From NCBI RefSeq assembly GCF_014863585.1, contig NZ_CP062253.1, positions 6,004,001 through 6,068,000 of the forward strand: DNA of 64,000 nt. The letters run 5' to 3'. The notes beneath the pieces were generated by a model, which made no database searches, was not told where the DNA came from, and worked only from the letters and a program-made list of their open reading frames with translations. The position numbers and the translations under genes were made by a program. The stretch comes from Pseudomonas gozinkensis. GTDB lineage: Bacteria; Pseudomonadota; Gammaproteobacteria; Pseudomonadales; Pseudomonadaceae. This document shows positions 18,441-26,767 of this stretch, piece by piece (position 1 is the first letter of the stretch; each line of letters opens with the position of its first letter).

Positions 18441-20389
18441 CAGTGGGCCTCCGCAGGTTCACGTTTGGCCGGGGTGGCAGGCTTGTTCGGCGCGGCATCT
18501 TCGAGCAGCGCGTCGGCCACCAGTTCGGCGATGTCCTTGATCAGCGGACGCGGTTCGACCACGCCTTCGAGCATCGCCGTGCACTGTGGACAACCCACGG
18601 CCACCAGTTCGGCGCCGGTCTCGCGGATGTCCTCCATGCGCATGTCGGGAATCCGCTGCTTGCCCGGAATGTCGGTGATCGGCGCCCCGCCACCGCCGCC
18701 GCAGCAGCGCGAACGGAATCCGGAACGTTGCATTTCCTTGATCTCGATGCCGAGGGCGCGCAGCACTTCGCGCGGCGCTTCGTACTCGCCGTTGTAGCGG
18801 CCGAGGTAGCACGGATCGTGGTAAGTCACGCTGTTGCCTTTGTGCTGACCGAGGTTCAGCGCGCCGGCCTGGATGATTTCCGCCAGGTAGGTGCTGTGAT
18901 GCTGCACGAGGTAGTTGCCGTCGAACGCGCCGTACTCGTTTTTCAGCACGTGGAAACTGTGCGGATCGCAGGTGACGATGCGGTTGAAGCTGTATTTGGC
19001 CAGGGTCTGGATGTTGCGTTTGGCGAGCAACTGAAAAGTCGCTTCATCACCCAGACGTCGGGCCACGTCGCCGCTGTCGCGTTCTTCCAGACCCAGCACC
19101 GCGAAGTCGACCTTGGCCGCTTTCAGCACTTTGACGAACGCACGCAGAGTGCGCTGATTGCGCATGTCGAAGGCACCGTCGCCGACCCAAAACAGCACGT
19201 CGGTGGACTTCTTCTCGCTGAGCAGATTGAGGTTCAGGTCCGCCGCCCAGTTCATCCGTCCGCCCGGGGCGAAACCGCCGGGGTTGTCGGTGGCGATCAG
19301 GTTTTCCAGGACTTCGGCGCCCTTGTTCGGGGTCGCGCCTTTTTCCAGGGTCAGGTGCCGGCGCATGTCGACGATGGCATCGACGTGCTCGATCATCATC
19401 GGGCATTCCTCGACGCAGGCGCGGCAGGTGGTGCACGACCACAGGGTTTCGGCATCGACCAGACCGTTGACGATCGGTTGATGCGGATTGCCGCTGTGTT
19501 CGCCCACCGGTTTGCCCGGATACGGGCTGCCGGCGAACTTGGCATCGGTGCCGCCGGCGAGGCCGACGACCATGTCCTGAATCAGTTTTTTCGGGTTCAG
19601 CGGCTGGCCGGCGGCGAACGCCGGGCACGCCGCTTCGCACTTGCCGCACTGCACGCAGGCGTCGAAACCGAGCAACTGGTTCCAGGTGAAATCCTTGGGT
19701 TTCTCCACGCCCAGCGGCGCGGTCGGATCATTCAGGTCCAGCGGTTTCAAACCGGTGGAACGACCACCACCAAAACGTTCGGCGCGACGGTGCCAAGCCA
19801 GATGCAACGCACCGGCGAAGGCGTGTTTCATCGGGCCGCCCCAGGTCATGCCGAAGAACAGCTCGGACACGCCCCACAGCACACCGATGCCGAGAATCGC
19901 TGCCAGCACCCAGCCGCCGAAGTTCTCCGGCAGGATCCCGGCCACCGGCAAGGTCACCAGGAAGAACGAGGCCGAGAACGCCAGCAGGCTTTTCGGCAGG
20001 CGCATCCACGGGCCTTTCGACAGCCGCGACGGCGGATTGAGGCGACGCCGATAAACGAAGATCGCCCCGACGAACATCACCGCCGTCATCAGCAGCAACG
20101 CGTAGCCGAGAATGCGGTTATGCAGGCCGAAACCGTGTACCAGAATCGCCAGCACGATCGACGCCACCGCACCGCCCGCCGTGGCGACGTGGGTGTTGGC
20201 GATGTATTTGTCCCGCGCCACCACGTGGTGCAGATCGACCATGTAACGCTTGGGCATGGCGAACAGGCCGCCGATCAGATCGACCTTCGAGGCCCGGCCT
20301 CGGCGCCACATGGCCACCCGCCGCAACGCGCCCAGCACCGCGAGGGCCAGGGCTGCGAACAACAGGATTGGAAGAAGGGTGTTCAACAT
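18440..20389 (-). CDS. dgcB: Dimethylglycine catabolism Fe-S oxidoreductase DgcB
   Basis: The 649-residue membrane protein begins with several transmembrane helices (to ~residue 200, NarI-like), then two [4Fe-4S] ferredoxin motifs (CVQCGKCEAACP near 244-255 and CTTCRACVEECP near 319-330). It ends with the heterodisulfide-reductase-type CCG region (HDPCYLGRYNGEYEAPREV and SRCCGGGGGAP...GCPQC). It is likely to relay electrons between DgcA, the dedicated ETF and the quinone pool during dimethylglycine demethylation to sarcosine. Known to be required for dimethylglycine growth in P. aeruginosa (PA5399). Separated from dgcA by a REP pair although in the same operon. Confidence 0.93.
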   Translation of the reverse strand: MLNTLLPILLFAALALAVLGALRRVAMWRRGRASKVDLIGGLFAMPKRYMVDLHHVVARDKYIANTHVATAGGAVASIVLAILVHGFGLHNRILGYALLLMTAVMFVGAIFVYRRRLNPPSRLSKGPWMRLPKSLLAFSASFFLVTLPVAGILPENFGGWVLAAILGIGVLWGVSELFFGMTWGGPMKHAFAGALHLAWHRRAERFGGGRSTGLKPLDLNDPTAPLGVEKPKDFTWNQLLGFDACVQCGKCEAACPAFAAGQPLNPKKLIQDMVVGLAGGTDAKFAGSPYPGKPVGEHSGNPHQPIVNGLVDAETLWSCTTCRACVEECPMMIEHVDAIVDMRRHLTLEKGATPNKGAEVLENLIATDNPGGFAPGGRMNWAADLNLNLLSEKKSTDVLFWVGDGAFDMRNQRTLRAFVKVLKAAKVDFAVLGLEERDSGDVARRLGDEATFQLLAKRNIQTLAKYSFNRIVTCDPHSFHVLKNEYGAFDGNYLVQHHSTYLAEIIQAGALNLGQHKGNSVTYHDPCYLGRYNGEYEAPREVLRALGIEIKEMQRSGFRSRCCGGGGGAPITDIPGKQRIPDMRMEDIRETGAELVAVGCPQCTAMLEGVVEPRPLIKDIAELVADALLEDAAPNKPATPAKREPAEAH

Positions 20390-20438
20390 GGTGAAGCTCC
20401 CACCAGTACAGCCTGGAGAAACACGTTCGGCGTGTTCC

Positions 20439-20527
20439 TGTGGGAGCGAGCTTGCTCGCGAAAGCGCCGGGTCAGTCGATGCAGCGGTGACTGACAGAAT
20501 GCATTCGCGGGCAAGCCCGCTCCCACA
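20439..20527. repeat. REP inverted pair between dgcA and dgcB
   Basis: 20439-20462 (GCGAGCTTGCTCGC) and 20504-20527 (GCGGGCAAGCCCGC) inside the operon; in mRNA they would form stable hairpins in the intercistronic spacer. Confidence 0.9.
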
Positions 20528-20544
20528 GGGTCATGTGCAAGTTT

Positions 20545-22605
20545 TTAGAAATCCTTGCAGAGGCGCAGGGCGTCGTAGATGGCGGCGTGGGTATTGCGCT
20601 GCGCCACGCAGTCACCGATGCGGAACAGCAGGTAACCGTCGCCGGTGCTGCTCAGCGAAGGTTGCGGCTGGATCGCGAACAGCGCCTCGACATCGATCTG
20701 GCCCTTGTTGCGCGAGCCATCCTTCAGCGCGTAGTAGATTTCTTCGTCCGGGCGCACGCCGTTCTCGACGACCACCTGATCCACCACCCGCTCCTCTTTG
20801 GCGCCGGTGTATTCGTTCTCCAGCACGGCAACGAGCTTGTCGCCTTCGCGGTAGACCTTCTCCAGCATCATGTCGCCGGTCATGATCACTTCTTTCGGGT
20901 ACATGCTGCGGTAGTAGGTCGGGAACGACGTACCGCCGATGGCCACGCCCGGCTTGATGTCGTCGGTGACGATCTCGACCTGGCTGCCCTTGTCGGCAAG
21001 GAAATCGGCCACCGACATCCCGGTGAACTCGCAAATGGTGTCGTAGACCAGCACGTTCTTGCCCGGCGCAACCTTGCCGTCGAGCACGTCCCAGCTGCTG
21101 ACCACCAGCCCTTCGGCGGCGCCCCAGTGTTCGTTCTGCTCCAGGTACGGGTGCCCGCCGACGGCCAGCACCACGATGTCCGGACGCAGGTCCATGATGG
21201 TATCGGCGTCCGCTGCTGTTCCCAGACGCAGGTCGACTTTCAGCCGCGCCAGCTCCAGCTGGAACCAGCGGGTGATACCGGCGATCTGGTCACGCTGCGG
21301 CGCTTTCGAGGCGGTAGTGATCTGGCCGCCGATGAATTCTTTCTTCTCGAACAGGGTCACGTCGTGGCCACGTTCGGCTGCCACACGGGCAGCTTCCATC
21401 CCCGCCGGGCCGGCACCGACGATCACCACCTTGCGTTTCGGCCCGGTGGATTTCTCGATGATGTGCGGCACGCCCATGTATTCACGGGACGTCGCGGCGT
21501 TCTGGATGCACAGCACATCCAGACCCTGGTACTGACGGTCGATGCAGTAGTTGGCGCCGACGCACTGTTTGATCTGGTCGATCTGGCCCATCTTGATCTT
21601 GGCGATCAGGTGCGGGTCGGCGATGTGGGCGCGGGTCATGCCGACCATGTCGACGTAACCGCCCTCGAGAATCCGCGTCGCCTGGTTCGGGTCCTTGATG
21701 TTCTGCGCGTGCAGCACCGGAACCTTGACCACTTCCTTGATCCCGGCCGCCAGGTGCAGGAACGGCTCCGGTGGATAACTCATGTTCGGAATCACGTTGG
21801 CCAGGGTGTTGTGGGTGTCGCAACCCGAGCCGACGACGCCGATGAAATCGAGCATGCCGGTGTCGTCGTAATACTTGGCGATCTGCTTCATGTCTTCGTG
21901 GGACAGACCGTCCGGGTGGAACTCGTCGCCGCAGATGCGCATGCCGACGCAGAAGTCGTCACCGACCTCGGCGCGCACGGCTTTGAGGACTTCCAGACCG
22001 AACTTCATCCGGCCTTCAAAGGTACCGCCCCATTCGTCGGTACGCTTGTTGACGCGCGGACTCCAGAACTGGTCGATCATGTGCTGGTGCACGGCCGACA
22101 GTTCGACGCCGTCCAGGCCACCAGCCTTGGCGCGGCGAGCCGCTTGCGCGTAGTTGCCGATCACCCGCCAGATCTCTTCCGGCTCAATCGTTTTGCAAGT
22201 GGCGCGGTGCACCGGTTCACGGATACCCGACGGCGACATCAGGGTCGGCCAGTGGAAACCGTCCCAACGGGAGCGTCGACCCATGTGGGTAATCTGGATC
22301 ATGATCTTGGCGCCATGCTTGTGCATGGCGTCGGCGAGATTCTGGAAGTGCGGGATGATCCGGTCGGTGGACAGGTTCACCGAACTCCACCATTGCTGCG
22401 GGCTGTCGATCGCCACCACGGACGAACCGCCACAGATCGCCAGGCCGATGCCGCCCTTGGCTTTCTCTTCGTAATACTTGACGTACCGTTCGGTGGTCAT
22501 GCCGCCGTCGGTCGCGTAGACCTCGGCGTGCGCGGTGCTGAGCACGCGGTTGCGGATGGTCAGTTTGCCAATTTGAATTGGCTGAAACATTGCTTCGAAA
22601 GCCAT
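20545..22605 (-). CDS. dgcA: Dimethylglycine catabolism flavoenzyme DgcA
   Basis: The 686-residue protein has the trimethylamine-dehydrogenase/2,4-dienoyl-CoA-reductase layout: an OYE-like FMN TIM barrel (MFQPIQIGKL... ITHMGRRS), an Fe-S segment around 348-366, then a FAD/NAD(P) domain starting KVVIVGAGPAGMEAARVAAERG. It demethylates dimethylglycine to sarcosine. In the Fe-S segment the spacing is C348-x2-A351-x2-C354-x11-C366, so the second of the four usual Cys ligands is Ala (checked in the DNA: codon GCC). The cluster may be absent, altered or use another ligand. The start at 22605 has GAGGAAC 6 bp upstream. Confidence 0.95.
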   Translation of the reverse strand: MAFEAMFQPIQIGKLTIRNRVLSTAHAEVYATDGGMTTERYVKYYEEKAKGGIGLAICGGSSVVAIDSPQQWWSSVNLSTDRIIPHFQNLADAMHKHGAKIMIQITHMGRRSRWDGFHWPTLMSPSGIREPVHRATCKTIEPEEIWRVIGNYAQAARRAKAGGLDGVELSAVHQHMIDQFWSPRVNKRTDEWGGTFEGRMKFGLEVLKAVRAEVGDDFCVGMRICGDEFHPDGLSHEDMKQIAKYYDDTGMLDFIGVVGSGCDTHNTLANVIPNMSYPPEPFLHLAAGIKEVVKVPVLHAQNIKDPNQATRILEGGYVDMVGMTRAHIADPHLIAKIKMGQIDQIKQCVGANYCIDRQYQGLDVLCIQNAATSREYMGVPHIIEKSTGPKRKVVIVGAGPAGMEAARVAAERGHDVTLFEKKEFIGGQITTASKAPQRDQIAGITRWFQLELARLKVDLRLGTAADADTIMDLRPDIVVLAVGGHPYLEQNEHWGAAEGLVVSSWDVLDGKVAPGKNVLVYDTICEFTGMSVADFLADKGSQVEIVTDDIKPGVAIGGTSFPTYYRSMYPKEVIMTGDMMLEKVYREGDKLVAVLENEYTGAKEERVVDQVVVENGVRPDEEIYYALKDGSRNKGQIDVEALFAIQPQPSLSSTGDGYLLFRIGDCVAQRNTHAAIYDALRLCKDF

Positions 22606-22620
22606 GGCGGGTTCCTCGAC

Positions 22621-23151
22621 TTACAACGGCTTGACGGTGAACAGGCCGTCGTCGTGGCCTTCTTCGGAGCCACCGTAAACCTGCTCGGCCACGGTGCGGA
22701 TCTTGCTGCCGCGAGCGGCGAGGATCTGGTCCATGGCACCGGCAAACCAGCCGGTGAACATGTAGTCGACCTTGCGCCCGACCTTGCCGTAGACGTAGAC
22801 GAACGCCGAGTGTTCGAGCTTGACGCTGCAGGTGCCTTTGCCGAGGTCGATGTCCTGGATCTTGAACAGGCCCCAGCCGCGCTGCGACAGGCGCTTCATG
22901 TAGTGCTCGAACACCGCGACGCCTTCCAGGCCGTGGCACTCGGCTTCTTTTTCACACCAGTGCCAGGCGGATTTGTAGCCGGCCTTGTAGAGGATTTCGG
23001 CATAGGCGTCGGCGCCCAGCACTTCCTCGATGCCCATGTGGTTGTTCACGAAGAAGTGGCGCGGCACATACAGCATCGGCAGGGCGTCGGAGGTCCAGAC
23101 ACCGGTCTCGCTGTCGACTTCGATTGGCAATTGCGGGGCGATCTTGGCCAT
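22621..23151 (-). CDS. DUF5943 / V4R-like domain protein
   Basis: This 176-residue protein of unknown function is equivalent in position to PA5397. It shows a V4R/XylR-N-like pattern: AGYKSAWHWCEKEAECHGLEGVAVFEHYMKR near residues 58-88 and GWFAGAMDQILA near 138-150. V4R domains bind small hydrophobic ligands or metals through conserved Cys/His; that comparison is by eye. It lies between the M19-like gene and dgcA in the same operon with 15 bp to dgcA, so a role in dimethylglycine oxidation (assembly, metal or formaldehyde handling) is likely but unproven. Confidence 0.8.
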   Translation of the reverse strand: MAKIAPQLPIEVDSETGVWTSDALPMLYVPRHFFVNNHMGIEEVLGADAYAEILYKAGYKSAWHWCEKEAECHGLEGVAVFEHYMKRLSQRGWGLFKIQDIDLGKGTCSVKLEHSAFVYVYGKVGRKVDYMFTGWFAGAMDQILAARGSKIRTVAEQVYGGSEEGHDDGLFTVKPL

Positions 23152-23228
23152 GGAAACTTAACTCCAGAAAAATTTTGGTGTTGCCCCCGGCGCGGACGGC
23201 CGGGGGAAAGTATTCGGGAAGCGGCGGC

Positions 23229-24206
23229 TTACTCGCCCCAGACGTCTTTCAGGACGTTGACCCAGTTTTCGCCCATGATCTTGCGCACGACTCGTTCGGA
23301 GTGGCCGCGCTTGAGCAGGGTTTCGGTCAGGTTCGGGAACTCGCCGACGGTGCGGATGCCCAGCGGGTTGATGATCTTGCCGAAGTTGGTCAGACGGCGG
23401 GCGTAGCCCTTGTCGTGGGTCAGGTATTCGAAGAAGTCCTGACCGTGACCCTGGGTGAAGTCGGTGCCGATGCCGATGGCGTCTTCGCCGACGATGTTCA
23501 TGGTGTATTCGATGGCTTCGGCGTAGTCGTCGATGGTCGAATCGATGCCCTTGGCCAGGAACGGCGCGAACATGGTCACGCCGACGAAACCGCCGTGGTC
23601 GGCAATAAACTTAAGCTCTTCATCGGACTTGTTGCGCGGGTGCTCTTTGAGCCCCGACGGCAGGCAGTGGGAATAGCAGACCGGTTTTTTCGATTCGAGG
23701 ATGACTTCCTCGGAAGTCTTGGAACCGACGTGGGACAGGTCGCACATGACGCCGACACGGTTCATCTCGGCGACGATTTCGCGACCGAAGCCCGACAGGC
23801 CGCCGTCACGTTCGTAGCAACCGGTGCCCACCAGGTTCTGGGTGTTGTAGCACATCTGCACGATGCCGACGCCGAGCTGCTTGAACACCTCGACATAGCC
23901 GATCTGGTCTTCAAAGGCGTGGGCGTTCTGGAAGCCGAAGAGGATGCCGGTCTTGCCCTGCTCCTTGGCCTTGCGGATGTCGGCGGTGGTGCGGACGGGG
24001 ATCACCAGGTCGCTGTTTTCGCGAATCAGTTTCTGGCTGGCGGCGATGTTGTTGACCGTGGCCTGAAAGCCCTCCCACACCGACACGGTGCAGTTGGCCG
24101 CCGTCAGACCGCCCTTGCGCATGTCTTCGAACAGCTCGCGGTTCCATTTGGCAATGATCAGACCGTCGATAACGATGCTGTCGGCGTGTAATTCGGCTGG
24201 GCTCAT
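23229..24206 (-). CDS. M19 (renal dipeptidase-like) protein of the dgc operon, incomplete zinc site
   Basis: The 325-residue member of peptidase family M19 corresponds to PA5396. It keeps DLSHVG, CYSHC and GIGTDF, which align with zinc ligands H198, H219 and D288 of human renal dipeptidase. The N-terminal H-x-D of VIDGHND is replaced (VIDGLIIAKW), and the bridging Glu in VEGGH is Gln (GFQNAH). Ordinary two-zinc dipeptidase activity is therefore doubtful; it may have one metal or a different hydrolase role. First gene of the operon leading to dgcA-dgcB-etfAB, so it probably takes part in dimethylglycine metabolism. The start at 24206 has AGGGG upstream; a longer in-frame extension lacks family similarity. 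Confidence 0.82.
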   Translation of the reverse strand: MSPAELHADSIVIDGLIIAKWNRELFEDMRKGGLTAANCTVSVWEGFQATVNNIAASQKLIRENSDLVIPVRTTADIRKAKEQGKTGILFGFQNAHAFEDQIGYVEVFKQLGVGIVQMCYNTQNLVGTGCYERDGGLSGFGREIVAEMNRVGVMCDLSHVGSKTSEEVILESKKPVCYSHCLPSGLKEHPRNKSDEELKFIADHGGFVGVTMFAPFLAKGIDSTIDDYAEAIEYTMNIVGEDAIGIGTDFTQGHGQDFFEYLTHDKGYARRLTNFGKIINPLGIRTVGEFPNLTETLLKRGHSERVVRKIMGENWVNVLKDVWGE

Positions 24207-24440
24207 CAGGCGTCCCCTTATTGGCGATTCATGCGCCGAATCGTCTGCCGGCGCTTTGGGGCCAGCATATGCCTCGGTGCGCGACCAGCCGGGTGCAAAA
24301 ACGACAGGGGAATTGCCGAAAGCGTCAATCCGCGACAAAGGGTCGCCAACCGGTCCGACCGGCCACCTGTTCAAGCCCGCGAGCTTGAGCCAGAATCTGC
24401 CGCATCCCGGAAACACCACTGGATTAGAGCGGCGACATCA

Positions 24441-24842
24441 ATGAAATCGATCTTCCTGGCCCTGGCCCTGATTGCGACCGGCGTACACGCCGCCGAAGAG
24501 TCCGACAACAACCCCTGCGACGCGGTGGAAAACGACATCCAGACCCTGGAATGCTCGACTTACAGCCGCACCACCGCCGAGGACCTGCTCAAGGACAACT
24601 ACGCCAGCCTGAACGAGCGCATGCAGACCACCTACGGCAAGAACCCGGCGCAACTGGCCGACATCACCGCCAAACTCAAGGCCGCCCAGCAACAATGGCT
24701 GAAAACCCGCGACGCCGACTGCGCCGTCGAAGCCTTCCCGGCGACGGACGGCAGCAAGGCCTTCAAGATTGCGCAGAACGATTGCGTGGCGCGGATGAGT
24801 GACGAGCGGTCGGAGTTTTTGGAGTCGATAGGCCAGGAGTGA
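24441..24842 (+). CDS. LprI-like (DUF1311) secreted protein
   Basis: 133 residues with a Sec signal peptide (MKSIFLALALIATGVHA, cleavage before AEES). The mature part has four Cys (NPCDAVENDIQTLECS, DCAVEAF, DCVARMSDERSEFL) and the ASLNERM / LKAAQQQWLKTRDADC pattern typical of the lysozyme-inhibitor LprI/DUF1311 family, which is periplasmic and often disulfide-linked. Function in this organism is not known. It is divergent from the M19-like gene and followed after 7 bp by the XRE gene. Confidence 0.82.
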   Translation: MKSIFLALALIATGVHAAEESDNNPCDAVENDIQTLECSTYSRTTAEDLLKDNYASLNERMQTTYGKNPAQLADITAKLKAAQQQWLKTRDADCAVEAFPATDGSKAFKIAQNDCVARMSDERSEFLESIGQE

Positions 24843-24849
24843 GTCGAAG

Positions 24850-25077
24850 ATGGAAAGCATGATTCCCCACGAAGTCGTTAGCCGCATCGTTGATGGCGCC
24901 CTCCCGGTTCGCGCCTGGCGCGAACATCTCAACCTGACCCAGGAAGAAGTCGCGAAACGCATGGGCATTTCGCAGCCAGCCTTCGCCCAGCAGGAAACCG
25001 TTGCAAAGCCGCGCAAGGCCACTCGCGAAAAGATTGCAGCGGCGTTTGGTATCACCGCCAACCAGCTTGAGCTGTAA
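24850..25077 (+). CDS. Small XRE-type helix-turn-helix protein (orphan antitoxin-like)
   Basis: 75 residues; the HTH is LNLTQEEVAKRMGISQPAFAQQE (about residues 27-49), followed by RKATREKIAAAFGITANQLEL. The pattern matches antitoxins of RelE/HigB-type modules, but there is no toxin gene beside it: upstream is the LprI-like gene and downstream DUF3010. It may be an orphan antitoxin or a stand-alone regulator. A GGAG lies ~9 bp before the ATG at 24850; an alternative start is the ATG at 24859. Confidence 0.75.
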   Translation: MESMIPHEVVSRIVDGALPVRAWREHLNLTQEEVAKRMGISQPAFAQQETVAKPRKATREKIAAAFGITANQLEL

Positions 25078-25109
25078 GCTGCACCTCTTCAGCCAATCAA
25101 GGGATTCAC

Positions 25110-25526
25110 ATGAACATCTGCGGTATCGAAATCAAAGGCAGTGAAGCGATCATCGCCGTGGCGTCCCTCGACGGTTCGGTGCTGAGCCATGTCGCGCTGA
25201 GCACCAAGAAAATCGCGCTGGACGATGACGACGAGGCGGCCAACGTGAAGCTGTTCGCGGCTCAGGTGGCGTCGTTCGTGCGCGAGAACTCGATTGATCG
25301 CATCGCGATCAAGAAGCGCAGCAAGAAGGGCGAGTTTGCCGGTGGCCCGACCACGTTCAAGATCGAGGGCGTGTTTCAGTTGCTGGACGGTTGCGAGGTG
25401 ACGTTGCTGTCGCCACAGACGATCAATGCCCAGGCCAAGAAGCACAATTTCGAGCTGCCGGGCACGCTGAACAAGTATCAGCATGAAGCCTACAAGGCCG
25501 CGTGCTCGGCATTGGTGAAGAAGTAA
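25110..25526 (+). CDS. DUF3010 family protein
   Basis: 138 residues, start MNICGIEIKGSEAIIAVASLDG, a beta-hairpin opening like RNase H/RuvC-type folds (Gly-Ile-Glu-x3 near residues 5-8). It ends NKYQHEAYKAACSALVKK, with the conserved Glu/Tyr/His C-terminal helix of DUF3010. Function unknown. It follows the XRE gene in the same direction (32-bp gap), and its stop codon abuts the stop codon of the convergent ATPase gene. Confidence 0.8.
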   Translation: MNICGIEIKGSEAIIAVASLDGSVLSHVALSTKKIALDDDDEAANVKLFAAQVASFVRENSIDRIAIKKRSKKGEFAGGPTTFKIEGVFQLLDGCEVTLLSPQTINAQAKKHNFELPGTLNKYQHEAYKAACSALVKK

Positions 25527-26699
25527 TTAGCGCGTTTTGCGTGCGCTCAGCCAGTCGCCGAAGGACTTGTCTTCCAGCGCATAACCACCACGGCTCGACT
25601 TCCACACCAGCTCCTTGTCACGCAGGGCATCGATGCAGGCCTGAATGGTCTGGGTGCCCGGCACCACGTCGCTGCCCAGGTTTTCCAGTGCCTTGCTGAC
25701 CGCGATGAGCGTGCTGTCGGTGAACGGTGCAAAAGGCTCGTTGTTCTGTGAGCGCTCCACCATCACTTCCAGCACGGCGCGCTGAGGGATGGTCAGCGCG
25801 TTCCAGGCGCTTTCGAACTCGGTCCACACGCCTGCGCGCAACAATTCGGCACGGCTTTGCAGCAGCTGCCCCAGATTGCTGGCCTCACCCAGCTCCAGCG
25901 CGACTTCGCCGATGATGGTGCGCAACATTTCCGGGCGCCGCCCCACCAACTCAAAGGCGTCGTCGATATCGGCCGCACTGAACTGGTTGGTCTCGGCCAG
26001 ATGGGCATTGAGGTGCAAGGTGTACGCTTGGGTGAACTCTTTCCCCAACAGCGGAAAGGGTGTGATGCTCGAGCCGAAAAACGGTTGGCTCTTGCCCAGC
26101 ACCAGGTGGGCGAGCTTGTCGCGATTGGAACCGGTGAACACCAGATGCAAACCGCTGCCCTCGCCTTCACGTCCCTGGTTGAGCTGATCCCGAGCTGCCT
26201 TCAGGGCAAACATCGCGTTGATGCCCGCGGCGGTGGTGAGCGCGTGCTGGGCCTCATCGATCACCAGCACTACGGATTTTTCGGCGGCGCTGTGGAGCAA
26301 CTCCAGTGCTTGAGTCAGAGTCGCGCCCGCCGGCAGTTGCGGCTTGGTGAAATCCCAGGACAAGGTGCGCAGAAAGCTGAGTTTTTCGATGCCGATATTC
26401 TTCGCCAGTTTGCGGATGCCCTTTTCGAAGGGGACCAACGCACCCGCAATGGCACTGGCGATCAGGTCAGCAGGGTCTTTTTCCTTGTCGGCCCACAGGT
26501 CGACATAAACCGTCAGCCAGCCTCGGGCCTGGCATTCCGGGATCAGATCCTCCCGCAAAAAGGTACTTTTGCCGGTGCGCCGCGGCGCTGCCAGAAAAAG
26601 GCCGGAGGTGAAATCCTGCAGACCCGCACCCACCAGACCATCGGCAACGCTGCGGGCCAGAGCGGGGCGGCGGAAGACGAAGCCGTTGTTTCTGGACAT
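25527..26699 (-). CDS. AAA/STAND-like ATP-binding protein with C-terminal winged helix
   Basis: 390 residues. Walker A is APRRTGKST (about 37-45), Walker B is VVLVIDEAQHA (~140-150) and the sensor-like motif is LVFTGSNRDKL. The C-terminal ~100 residues (LTIPQRAVLEVMVERSQN..., IQACIDALRDKELVWKSS) look like a winged helix. This is the Orc1/Cdc6-like AAA layout often annotated only as ATP-binding protein. No nuclease, protease or effector domain is fused. It has its own AT-rich promoter with a palindrome (26733-26750). It is accessory relative to the P. aeruginosa order; the biological role is unknown. Confidence 0.8.
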   Translation of the reverse strand: MSRNNGFVFRRPALARSVADGLVGAGLQDFTSGLFLAAPRRTGKSTFLREDLIPECQARGWLTVYVDLWADKEKDPADLIASAIAGALVPFEKGIRKLAKNIGIEKLSFLRTLSWDFTKPQLPAGATLTQALELLHSAAEKSVVLVIDEAQHALTTAAGINAMFALKAARDQLNQGREGEGSGLHLVFTGSNRDKLAHLVLGKSQPFFGSSITPFPLLGKEFTQAYTLHLNAHLAETNQFSAADIDDAFELVGRRPEMLRTIIGEVALELGEASNLGQLLQSRAELLRAGVWTEFESAWNALTIPQRAVLEVMVERSQNNEPFAPFTDSTLIAVSKALENLGSDVVPGTQTIQACIDALRDKELVWKSSRGGYALEDKSFGDWLSARKTR

Positions 26700-26732
26700 G
26701 GTTTTACACTCAATTATTCAAACGACTGTAAT

Positions 26733-26750
26733 TTATACCTAAAAGTATAA
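26733..26750. promoter_or_regulatory. Palindromic operator-like site before the ATPase gene
   Basis: TTATAC-CTAAAA-GTATAA: perfect 6-bp inverted arms with a 6-bp spacer, within an AT-rich block (26705-26760) that contrasts with the surrounding GC-rich DNA. It ends 34 bp upstream of the ATPase start codon, overlapping the expected promoter. Confidence 0.5.
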
Positions 26751-26767
26751 TTAACTATAATCGCCCG

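Noticed and set aside
20533..23406. 957-codon open frame on the + strand opposite dgcA and its neighbours
   Set aside because: Antisense shadow of dgcA, the V4R-like gene and the M19-like gene; high GC with rare stops makes such frames common here. The translated product has no domain and low-complexity His/Val/Asp runs.
24850..25077. Complete toxin-antitoxin module
   Set aside because: Only the antitoxin-like HTH is present; the neighbouring LprI-like and DUF3010 proteins are not toxin folds.
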